NCBI GenBank assembly: GCA_023489135.1
Contig: JAMDCE010000544.1
Span: 1 to 14,679 of the forward strand
DNA from: Chloroflexota bacterium
GTDB taxonomy: Bacteria > Chloroflexota > Chloroflexia > JAMDCE01
Direction of reading: 5' to 3'
Length of the DNA: 14,679 bases
Both the position numbers and the translations under genes were made by a program. Within the stretch, counting starts at the first letter, position 1. The number at the start of each line of letters is the position of its first letter. The notes below the pieces were generated by a model, which was not told the DNA's origin, did no database searches, and was given only the letters and a program-made list of their open reading frames with translations. Below, one piece after another: positions 1 to 5,419 of this stretch.

Positions 1-6
1 CCTGGT

Positions 7-195
7 TCATGCCGCGCAGTAGAAATCCACTATGAACGGGCCGATCGCATGCTGGCGGCGAAACTTCGGTCCGCCAATCTGTCCAACGCGCAGATGTTTC
101 CATAGCTTGGCTTCTGCCCGCGTTTGCGGTCGCCTGAGTGTGCGTGCACGATTCAGGGTAGAAGGGTGGATTCTGGATCGCTTGTCTTCTTTCAT
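7..195 (-). pseudogene. DUF559-type endonuclease-like reading frame, truncated
   Basis: The frame encodes 62 residues matching the N-terminal half of DUF559 (VSR/restriction-endonuclease-fold) proteins: an Arg-rich lead, then RAEAKLWKHLR (residues 27-37) and the conserved block KFRRQHAIGPFIVDFYC (residues 44-60). Family members normally run to about 110-120 residues and continue directly into a conserved acidic E-x-D-G stretch that helps form the active site. Here a TGA follows FYCAA at once, six bases from the window edge. The visible product therefore lacks that part. A frameshift, a nonsense mutation or a decayed copy would all explain it; the remaining homologous sequence, if any, lies outside the window. 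The start is ATG with only a weak upstream purine tract. It is the last reading frame of the minus-strand series 2154 to 7 and is separated from the kinase gene by a repeat. I am confident of the family and less sure that it is inactive. Confidence 0.6.
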
Positions 196-230
196 ATTTC
201 ATTCAGACTTTGTTCTTCTACCAGGATCGC

Positions 231-290
231 CCCTCTCCCTAGCTCTCCCCGAAGGGGCGAGGGGACGTGCCCACGCGCCTTTGGCGCGTG
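231..290. repeat. GC-rich palindromic intergenic repeat
   Basis: The gap between the DUF559-like frame and the kinase gene holds two adjacent hairpin-forming blocks. Positions 231-264 are pyrimidine runs (CCCTCTCCCT, CTCTCCCC) turning through GAA into GGGGCGAGGGG. Positions 272-290 form a perfect 8-bp stem, CACGCGCC-TTT-GGCGCGTG. The pyrimidine/purine pattern resembles dispersed repeats common in bacterial intergenic DNA. No T-run follows either hairpin on either strand, so a classic intrinsic terminator is unlikely. The rest of 196-323 shows nothing else. Confidence 0.5.
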
Positions 291-323
291 AGGGTGGAAT
301 GGCAGAGGCCTTGGTTGCATCAG

Positions 324-830
324 TCAACATTCGATCTCGATTACTTCTTCAAACCCCTCTTCCACCGATGGCGCCTGCATCCCCTCGTACATCCTCCGCA
401 CGACTGCGGGCGGGACGGCGTACGGGCGCTGGCTGTTTCTGGTGAGGGCTGTCTCCAGGTCGCACTTGACGAAAACAGCCACGGGGTTTAGACCGTGGCT
501 GCGGGCCAGATTGACAAAGTATCTTCTTTTCTGCCTTTTCACGTTGGTGGCATCGTATAGAACGTCGAATCCCTGGGGCGCAGCGAGCGGGAGAAGGGTC
601 TCGAGGATGGCACGACTAACCCTATCGACAATCCTCTCCCAGCGCGGATCGAAGGCCACCCCGGTGAGCATCAGGCGGAGGTCGTCCCGGCTCACCCTGA
701 GGGCATGTGCGAAGCGGTGGCGAGCAATCCAGGTCTTCCCGCTGCCCGGTATGCCTACCATCACGTACAGCTTGGCGCCGATACGTTCGCTGACAGGGAT
801 CGTATCGGGGCTGGCCTTACGATGAGCCAT
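324..830 (-). CDS. P-loop kinase/ATPase, polynucleotide-kinase-like (AAA_33)
   Basis: This 168-residue protein is a single-domain P-loop phosphotransferase. It has a Walker A motif GIPGSGKT at residues 26-33 after a hydrophobic strand, VSRDDLR at 46-52 (the S-x-D-D-x-R pattern of T4 polynucleotide 5'-kinase relatives), DATN at 93-96 followed by basic KRQKRR, and an Arg-bearing lid segment around 131-135. The ending, MYEGMQAPSVEEGFEEV, is typical of the AAA_33 family. Such proteins phosphorylate nucleic-acid ends or small molecules with ATP; the substrate here cannot be read from sequence. The zeta-toxin fold is related, but no antitoxin-sized partner is adjacent. The protein is cytosolic, with no signal peptide or membrane segment. 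It lies 9 nt downstream of the TIGR04076-like gene on the same strand, so the two are probably cotranscribed. The ATG start has only a weak ribosome site, which fits translational coupling. Confidence 0.8.
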   Translation of the reverse strand: MAHRKASPDTIPVSERIGAKLYVMVGIPGSGKTWIARHRFAHALRVSRDDLRLMLTGVAFDPRWERIVDRVSRAILETLLPLAAPQGFDVLYDATNVKRQKRRYFVNLARSHGLNPVAVFVKCDLETALTRNSQRPYAVPPAVVRRMYEGMQAPSVEEGFEEVIEIEC

Positions 831-839
831 GTGCTCTAG

Positions 840-1109
840 CTACTCGGCTCGCACGCGCCTGAGCTCGAAGACCACCGGGTTCCCCGGATCCGAGCAACAC
901 ATCTCCGTGCAATCAGGATCGTCGTCCCAGGGGAACCGGCCTCCAAATTGGAGCACCCGGACGCTGGGGTACATCGCGAAATAGGCCGAGGGGCACATTC
1001 CGCCGGGCGTCTTCTCCCCCAGCCTGAACCGCTGCCCCTCGAAATGTCCCAGGGCGCAGTGTCCTTTCACCGACTTTACAGTCACAGCAACTTCGTACCG
1101 ATCTACCAT
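840..1109 (-). CDS. TIGR04076-family small Cys-containing protein
   Basis: This protein of about 89 residues fits the TIGR04076 family pattern: a YEVAVTVKSVKGHC opening, a Gly/His turn (GHFEGQRF), then KTPGGMCPSAYFAMYPSV, GGRFPWDDDPD, CCSDPGNPV and a FELRRVR ending. The function of the family is unknown. The conserved Cys residues and compact size suggest a metal-binding or redox-sensitive fold, but that is inference. I chose the ATG at 1107-1109 because AAGGAA lies 9 nt upstream. An in-frame GTG at 1116-1118 would add three residues but would almost abut that site. The gene sits between an amidohydrolase (58 nt upstream of this start) and the P-loop kinase (9 nt downstream), so it is probably part of one minus-strand transcript. 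No membrane segment or signal peptide is visible. Confidence 0.8.
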   Translation of the reverse strand: MVDRYEVAVTVKSVKGHCALGHFEGQRFRLGEKTPGGMCPSAYFAMYPSVRVLQFGGRFPWDDDPDCTEMCCSDPGNPVVFELRRVRAE

Positions 1110-1148
1110 GCGTGGCACTTCCTTCTTCTAGGCCCAGGAACCATTCTC

Positions 1149-1165
1149 TGCCGCCGCAGGCGGCA
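1149..1165 (-). other. Short perfect hairpin after amidohydrolase gene
   Basis: TGCCGCC-GCA-GGCGGCA forms a 7-bp all-paired stem three bases past the amidohydrolase stop codon, in the gap before the TIGR04076-like gene. No T-run follows on the minus strand, so this is not a canonical intrinsic terminator. It could attenuate transcription, protect the mRNA 3' end or be incidental. Confidence 0.3.
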
Positions 1166-1167
1166 CA

Positions 1168-2154
1168 TCAGTTGGTCTTGAGAATTCGCAGCGCGTTGCC
1201 ACCGAAGATCATCTCCTTCTCTTCACCGGAGATATCCATGTCCTGTATGCTCGTGACCGAGCGGTAAATATCTCCAATAATGTGCGGATAGTCGCTGCCG
1301 AGTACCATCTGGCCGGCTCCCACCGTGCCATAACAGCACATCATAGCCGGCTTGTGGAAATTGACCGTATCAAAGTAGAGGTTCTTGATGTACTCGCTGG
1401 GCGGCTTGGAAATCTTGACGCGGCAATCGGGCATCTCTCTGAAGCCGTGGTCCCAACGCTCGATAAGTATGCTCACGGCTCCTCCCAGGTGCGGGAGCAC
1501 CATCTTGAAGTCGGGGTACCGCTCGAAAATGCCGTCGTAGACCATTCGGGCAATCGCCAGGTTACAATCGAAGATGAACCCGACCATGGGGGCCAATCCG
1601 AATTCCCCCATTTTCTCCATGCCTATTGGCGGCATCGGATGCATCGTGATGGCCAGCTTGAGCTTGTTGCACTCCGCCCAGAAGGGCTCGAACTCGGGGG
1701 AATTCAGCTGCTTGCCATTGATGTTAGAGCCAATTATGGCGCCATTCATCCCCAGCTGGTTGATGGCTCGATTCAGCTCCTCGATGGCCATTTCGACGTT
1801 CTGCAGGGGAACGCTGGCCAGGCACATAAAGCGCTTGGGGTACTTGTCGCGCACCTCCGCCAGCTTGTTGTTGGTGAAGCGAGCCAGCTCCAAACCTTTC
1901 TCGTCATCTCGGGTGTAGTACACGTTGGGGGCCGAGAGGGAGATGGCCTGAATGTCTATTCCGGCAGCGTCCATCTCCTTAATGCGAAGCTCGGGCTCAC
2001 TCATAGGCGGCGTTGGCGTTACAAATCGAGCTCCGTTCTTCTTCACGATAGTGCGCCCGAAGGCGTCCTTGACGGTCTCGAATCCGTCACACCACTCGGC
2101 CAGTCTTTGCCAGTATTCGGGCGGATAAAAGTGCGTATGCAGGTCGACGCGCAT
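1168..2154 (-). CDS. ACMSD-like amidohydrolase (amidohydrolase_2 family)
   Basis: The 328-residue protein is a TIM-barrel metal-dependent hydrolase or decarboxylase of the aminocarboxymuconate-semialdehyde decarboxylase type. Visible metal and catalytic residues are H6-x-H8 (DLHTHFYPPEY), H172 (TMHPMPP), H222 (VLPHLGG) and D288 (LGSDYPH). Their spacing matches the H/H/H/H/D set known for ACMSD. The closing GGNALRILK is also typical of the family. Members decarboxylate or hydrolyse carboxylated aromatic ring-cleavage products and related acids with Zn or Mn. The substrate here is unknown, since no kynurenine or aromatic-degradation gene is nearby. The ATG is supported by CCCTCC (GGAGGG on the coding strand) 9 nt upstream, and a well-formed promoter lies about 57 nt above the start. 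It is the first gene of a likely minus-strand unit with the TIGR04076-like protein and the kinase. Length is normal and no lesion is visible. Confidence 0.88.
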   Translation of the reverse strand: MRVDLHTHFYPPEYWQRLAEWCDGFETVKDAFGRTIVKKNGARFVTPTPPMSEPELRIKEMDAAGIDIQAISLSAPNVYYTRDDEKGLELARFTNNKLAEVRDKYPKRFMCLASVPLQNVEMAIEELNRAINQLGMNGAIIGSNINGKQLNSPEFEPFWAECNKLKLAITMHPMPPIGMEKMGEFGLAPMVGFIFDCNLAIARMVYDGIFERYPDFKMVLPHLGGAVSILIERWDHGFREMPDCRVKISKPPSEYIKNLYFDTVNFHKPAMMCCYGTVGAGQMVLGSDYPHIIGDIYRSVTSIQDMDISGEEKEMIFGGNALRILKTN

Positions 2155-2210
2155 GCTTCAACTCCCTCCGGTGCGAATATTCAGCCACGCCTTTCGCTCA
2201 GCTCCCACGC

Positions 2211-2239
2211 ATTATATCACAGGGTAGCCTCGGTGTCCC
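2211..2239 (-). promoter_or_regulatory. Sigma70-type promoter for amidohydrolase gene
   Basis: Read on the minus strand, TATAAT (2211-2216) is preceded by TGA, giving a consensus extended -10 (TGATATAAT). GGGACA at 2234-2239 is a 4/6 match to the -35 element with exactly 17 bp of spacing. Start of transcription would fall near 2204, leaving a leader of about 50 nt that contains the strong GGAGGG ribosome site. Confidence 0.6.
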
Positions 2240-2289
2240 CCAAATATTAGAACGACCCCGTGAGCAGTTAAGGTAACAAGATGGTTATC

Positions 2290-2356
2290 CACCGCAGAGA
2301 CGCGGAGGGCGCAGAGGTTCAGTTCTTATCTCTGCGCCCTCCGCGTCTCTGCGGTG
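2290..2356. repeat. Palindromic repeat, copy 1, upstream of cysteine ligase gene
   Basis: This is a perfect inverted repeat with 27-nt arms (2290-2316 and 2330-2356) around a 13-nt loop. The outer end CACCGCAGAGA is shared with copy 2 at 3672-3742. Arm interiors are quasi-periodic (GCAGAG, GCGGAGGGC, GCAGAG). No transposase is nearby. It resembles REP/MITE-like dispersed palindromes seen in many bacterial genomes. As RNA it would fold into a very stable hairpin, but it lacks a U-tract. Confidence 0.85.
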
Positions 2357-2376
2357 AAATTCAGCGCCTTTGTGAG

Positions 2377-2382
2377 TATAAT
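2377..2382 (+). promoter_or_regulatory. Candidate -10 box for cysteine ligase gene
   Basis: A perfect TATAAT lies 34 nt upstream of the ATG at 2417, with a TG three bases before it that is one base off the extended -10 position. No good -35 is seen; the expected site falls at the end of the palindromic repeat (around 2354-2359, GTGAAA). Transcription would begin near 2389, just ahead of the GGGAGG ribosome site at 2397-2402. Confidence 0.4.
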
Positions 2383-2416
2383 TACTTCATGAGACAGGGA
2401 GGCCGACAACCGGATT

Positions 2417-3616
2417 ATGCGAATCTACAACACTCTGACCCGAAAGAAAGAGGAATTCACGCCGCTGATCCAGCCGGTTCGGCTGTACGTCTGCGGCATT
2501 ACCCCCTACGATACCACCCATATCGGGCACGCCTTCACTTACGTCGCCTTCGACGCCCTGATCAGGTATTTGGAATACCAGAGATATCAGGTTCGCTACG
2601 TGCAGAACGTGACCGACGTGGACGACGATATTCTGCGACAGGCTAAGAAGCTTGGGGTGCAATGGAACGAACTGGCGCAGGAACAGACCTCTCTATATCT
2701 GGCCGATATGTCCGCGCTGAACGTGAAACGCCCGAACGTTATTCCCCGGGCCAGCGAAGAGGTGCCAAAGATCCTCGACATCGTCGACGTGCTTCTCAGC
2801 CAAGGCTACGCCTACCGCGCCGACGGAAACGTGTATTTCGAAGTGAAAAAGTATCCCGAATACGGTCAACTCAGCCACCTGGCACGCGATCAAATGCTGC
2901 CCCTGGCCAGGGAACGAGGCGGATACCCCGACGATCCGCGAAAGAAAGATCCGCTGGATTTCGTGCTCTGGCAAGAATCCGCCCCCGGCGAGCCGCGGTG
3001 GGACAGTCCCTGGGGACCAGGGCGGCCGGGATGGCACATCGAGTGCAGCGCGATGTCTCTGAAATACCTTGGAGAGACGCTGGACATTCACGGAGGCGGC
3101 CAGGACCTGGTATTTCCCCACCACGAGAGCGAGATAGCTCAATCCGAGAGCTACACCTGCCAGCACCCGTTTTCGCGATTCTGGATGCACACCGGCATGG
3201 TGCGGCTGGGCGGAATCAAGATGAGCAAGTCGCTGGGAAACTTGATCATGGTTAGCCAGGTGCTCTCCCAGTATAGCGGAAACAGCTTGCGCCTCTACCT
3301 CCTGGGATTCCATTACCGTGAGGTCTGGGATTACGAACAGGCCGGGCTGGAACGGGCTCAATCGAGGATGAACGAGATCACTCGAGCGCTCGCACACGAG
3401 GCTGGGAAAGGCGCCAACGGCACGGACAGCGTGTCGATTTGGCGCGATCGCTTCACCTCCGCGATGGACGACGATCTGGATACTCCCACCGCCGTCGAGG
3501 GAGCGCTGAATCTGGCTCGCGAGATTTCCAGGCGCAAACGCGCGGGCCGGGACGTGCGTGGGCTGCAATCCGTGCTGCGCGAAATGGTTGCGGTGCTGGG
3601 CCTGGTAGTCCCCTGA
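2417..3616 (+). CDS. cysS: Cysteinyl-tRNA synthetase / MshC-like cysteine ligase
   Basis: This 399-residue class I aminoacyl-tRNA-synthetase-fold protein activates cysteine with ATP. It has the HIGH signature as HIGH at residues 35-38 and KMSKS at 268-272. Zn/cysteine-binding residues fit CysRS spacing: C26 (YVCGIT), C210 (WHIECSAMS), H235 and E239 (PHHESE). The N-terminal block CGITPYDTTHIGHAFTYVAFD resembles MshC (CGITPYDATHLGHA type) more than standard CysRS (CGPTVYDxxHIGNAR). The protein is also about 60 residues shorter than E. coli CysRS (461), so the C-terminal anticodon-binding part is reduced or absent; MshC is about 410 residues. It could be a divergent CysRS, or a ligase joining cysteine to another amine. 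The symbol is given only for the family. The start is ATG with GGGAGG 14 nt upstream, a rather long spacing. Palindromic repeats lie 60 nt upstream and 55 nt downstream of the gene. Confidence 0.8.
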   Translation: MRIYNTLTRKKEEFTPLIQPVRLYVCGITPYDTTHIGHAFTYVAFDALIRYLEYQRYQVRYVQNVTDVDDDILRQAKKLGVQWNELAQEQTSLYLADMSALNVKRPNVIPRASEEVPKILDIVDVLLSQGYAYRADGNVYFEVKKYPEYGQLSHLARDQMLPLARERGGYPDDPRKKDPLDFVLWQESAPGEPRWDSPWGPGRPGWHIECSAMSLKYLGETLDIHGGGQDLVFPHHESEIAQSESYTCQHPFSRFWMHTGMVRLGGIKMSKSLGNLIMVSQVLSQYSGNSLRLYLLGFHYREVWDYEQAGLERAQSRMNEITRALAHEAGKGANGTDSVSIWRDRFTSAMDDDLDTPTAVEGALNLAREISRRKRAGRDVRGLQSVLREMVAVLGLVVP

Positions 3617-3671
3617 GCCCAGATCGGACAGGCAGAGGATCCGCGCGGCCAGCGGCGGGGGGCAGACGTTA

Positions 3672-3742
3672 CTCACCGCAGAGAGCGCCAAGGGCGCCAA
3701 GAGAAGAAGAATCTTGGCGCCCTTGGCGCTCTCTGCGGTGAG
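3672..3742. repeat. Palindromic repeat, copy 2, downstream of cysteine ligase gene
   Basis: A perfect inverted repeat with 31-nt arms (3672-3702 and 3712-3742) surrounds a 9-nt GAAGAAGAA loop. It shares the outer CACCGCAGAGA end with copy 1, but its interior differs and shows a clear 9-nt period (GCGCCAAGG, GCGCCAAGA). It lies in the 231-bp gap between the cysteine ligase and NfeD genes. It could form a strong mRNA hairpin but is not followed by a T-run. Confidence 0.88.
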
Positions 3743-3785
3743 AATGGGCTCTCCTACGGTCAAACCGACAGTCGTCCTGACTTTC

Positions 3786-3812
3786 TTGACATCCTCGGGC
3801 ACAGGGTGTAAT
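3786..3812 (+). promoter_or_regulatory. Candidate promoter for nfeD-like gene
   Basis: A perfect -35 hexamer TTGACA (3786-3791) is followed by TGTAAT (3807-3812, 5/6 match) at a short 15-bp spacing. Alternatively TAATCT (3809-3814) gives 17 bp but a poorer -10. Either would start transcription close to 3820, just ahead of the GTG at 3848. Confidence 0.45.
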
Positions 3813-3847
3813 CTTGCGCCAGGCTTCGACCGTGGGGGCGATCTTCC

Positions 3848-4294
3848 GTGGAATTCTCGAGCATTGAATGGTGGCACTGGTTGGCGGCGGGCTTTGTACT
3901 GCTCGCGCTGGAGCTGGTCACCCCCGGTGCGCTTTTTCTGATTTTCTTCGGTGCCGCCGCCATCGTGGTTGGGCTTCTATCAGCCGCCGGTCTGGCCGGT
4001 CCGCTGGCGACCCAGGTCTTTCTGTTCGCCGCGCTGTCGCTGGCAGCGCTCTTCTCGTTGCGCCGAATGCTTATGGCCAGACTGCACCCCAGGCATCTGT
4101 CGAGAGCGGTCGGCGACCTGGTCGGAGAGACCGCCGTCGCGCTCGAAGAGCTGCCCATCGACGGGATGGGCAAGGCAGAGCTGCACGGATCGACCTGGAG
4201 CGCTCGCAACGTCGGTTTGAGCGTGCTGGCAGCCGGCCAGCGCTGCACGGTGGTGCGGATAGAGGGCCTCACGTTATGGGTAAGCGCCGACTGA
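3848..4294 (+). CDS. NfeD-like membrane protein (short form)
   Basis: The 148-residue protein has three closely packed hydrophobic segments (about residues 10-28, 29-50 and 53-71), a basic cytoplasmic turn (RRMLMARLHPRH), then a soluble all-beta C-terminal domain (about 88-148). That domain has the NfeD OB-fold features DLVGETAVALEELPIDGMGKAELHG (split here as DLVGETAVALEEL and IDGMGKAELHG), WSAR and RCTVVRIEGLTLWV. Short NfeD proteins lack the ClpP-class protease domain and act beside SPFH proteins at the membrane, probably in organising lipid microdomains. The neighbouring downstream gene is exactly such an SPFH protein, which supports the call. The start is GTG with a G-rich tract (GGGGG at 3834-3838) about 9 nt upstream. 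A 168-bp gap with a small inverted repeat separates it from the SPFH gene, so cotranscription is likely but not shown. Confidence 0.85.
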   Translation: MEFSSIEWWHWLAAGFVLLALELVTPGALFLIFFGAAAIVVGLLSAAGLAGPLATQVFLFAALSLAALFSLRRMLMARLHPRHLSRAVGDLVGETAVALEELPIDGMGKAELHGSTWSARNVGLSVLAAGQRCTVVRIEGLTLWVSAD

Positions 4295-4371
4295 TTCCCA
4301 TCGGATTCTCACAGAGAGGATTCAACGGTGTTGTACGGAACATTGCAGAAGTATTCCGAGGGAGCCTGAGT

Positions 4372-4397
4372 GTCAATCCCGATTGCGCGGGAATGAC
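4372..4397. repeat. Small imperfect inverted repeat between nfeD and SPFH genes
   Basis: GTCAATCCCG (4372-4381) and CGGGAATGAC (4388-4397) form 10-nt arms with one mismatch around a 6-nt loop. The pattern recalls the common dispersed GTCATTCCCGCG/CGCGGGAATGAC-type palindrome. It lies in the 168-bp nfeD-SPFH gap, which otherwise shows only the SPFH gene's ribosome site. No T-run follows. Confidence 0.4.
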
Positions 4398-4462
4398 GGT
4401 TTACGGTCCGCCGAATCGTATTTGAACAATCCGGCGTACAGTAACATTGGGGAGGTAAGGAC

Positions 4463-5419
4463 GTGACTGCAGGTCTCATCGTCGTCTTGCTGCTGGCCTT
4501 GATTGTAATTATCATCATCATGAGAACGGCCGTGGTGGTCCCTCAGCAAAACGCCTTCGTGGTGGAGCGACTGGGGAAGTACAGCGACACGCTGGACGCA
4601 GGGTTCCACATCCTGGTGCCGTTTGTCGACTCGATCCGCTACAAGCATTCACTAAAAGAGATCGCGATCGACATCCCGGAACAGATCTGCATCACCAAGG
4701 ACAATGTCCAGGTTGGGGTCGACGGGGTTCTGTACATGAAGGTCCTGAATGCGGAGCGGGCCTCCTACGGAATCACCGATTACAAGTTCGCCATTACGCA
4801 GCTGGCACAGACCACCCTGCGCAGCGAAGTAGGCAAAATCGATCTCGATCGCACCTTCGAGGAGCGCACCTACATCAACACCGCCGTGGTCAGTGAGTTG
4901 GACAAGGCAACCGAGCCCTGGGGAGTAAAGGTGCTCCGCTACGAAATCAAGAACATCACTCCACCCACGGATATCCTGGCCGCCATGGAAAAACAGATGC
5001 GAGCTGAACGAGAGAAGCGGGCGACGGTTCTTACCTCGGAGGGCCAGAGAGATGCGGCGATCAATTCCGCTGAGGGCGAGAAACAGCAGGTGATCAAGGC
5101 ATCCGAAGCCAAGAAACTACAGCAAATCAACGAAGCGGAAGGGCAAGCAGCCGCGATACTCAGCGTCGCCAACGCGACCGCCGAGGGCATCCGCAGAGTG
5201 GCCGAAGCCATCCACGATCCGGGCGGCTTCGAAGCCGTTCAGTTGCGCGTGGCCGAGCAATACATCGCGCAGTTCGGCAAATTGGCCCAGGAGGGGAACA
5301 CGCTCATCGTGCCGGCTACTCTCAGCGATGTCGGCTCTATGATCTCCATGGCGATGAACGTCATCCGCCAGGGCAGCGACGGCAGTCCCACTTCGAAAGT
5401 GCCCCCGGATTCTCGTTAG
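4463..5419 (+). CDS. SPFH/stomatin-family membrane protein (QmcA-like)
   Basis: This 318-residue protein carries one N-terminal membrane anchor (residues 4-20, nearly all L/I/V) followed by the SPFH/Band-7 domain (about 22-190). Typical blocks are VVPQQNAFVVERLGKYSDTL, GFHILVPFVD, DNVQVGVDGVLYMKV, TTLRSEVGKIDLDRTFEER and VLRYEIKNITPPTDI. A long Ala/Glu/Lys-rich coiled coil (about 175-235; MRAEREKRA, SEGQRDAAINSAEGEKQQ, AEGQAAAIL) drives oligomer assembly in this family. Length matches QmcA/paraslipin proteins (about 300-320). It probably forms ring-shaped oligomers on the inner membrane and partners the NfeD-like protein just upstream, a well-known pairing. The start is GTG with a strong GGAGGT at 4451-4456. 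Its stop overlaps the stop of the convergent acyl-CoA ligase gene. Confidence 0.93.
   Translation: MTAGLIVVLLLALIVIIIIMRTAVVVPQQNAFVVERLGKYSDTLDAGFHILVPFVDSIRYKHSLKEIAIDIPEQICITKDNVQVGVDGVLYMKVLNAERASYGITDYKFAITQLAQTTLRSEVGKIDLDRTFEERTYINTAVVSELDKATEPWGVKVLRYEIKNITPPTDILAAMEKQMRAEREKRATVLTSEGQRDAAINSAEGEKQQVIKASEAKKLQQINEAEGQAAAILSVANATAEGIRRVAEAIHDPGGFEAVQLRVAEQYIAQFGKLAQEGNTLIVPATLSDVGSMISMAMNVIRQGSDGSPTSKVPPDSR

Noticed and set aside
324..830. Zeta-type toxin of a toxin-antitoxin pair
   Set aside because: The P-loop fold is shared, but the S-x-D-D-x-R and DATN motifs fit the polynucleotide-kinase-like group better, and the adjacent small protein is TIGR04076-like rather than an antitoxin.
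1282..2250. 322-codon open frame on the plus strand
   Set aside because: It is the antisense of the amidohydrolase gene, whose metal-binding residues and ribosome site are clear. The antisense product shows no recognisable family pattern.
2290..2356. Palindrome copy 1 as an intrinsic terminator for the upstream region
   Set aside because: No T-run follows on either strand, the flanking genes diverge so none ends here, and its relative at 3672 marks it as a dispersed repeat.
2281..2646. Plus-strand frame starting at 2281 that reads through palindrome copy 1
   Set aside because: Its N-terminal peptide is just the translated repeat, and the rest overlaps the ligase gene in another frame.
2290..3742. 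CRISPR-like repeat pair
   Set aside because: There are only two elements, 1.4 kb apart, each self-complementary along its length and with different interiors; there is no regular spacing and no cas gene.
2693..3877. 394-codon open frame on the minus strand
   Set aside because: It is antisense to the cysteine ligase and also runs through palindrome copy 2. The sense strand carries all catalytic motifs.
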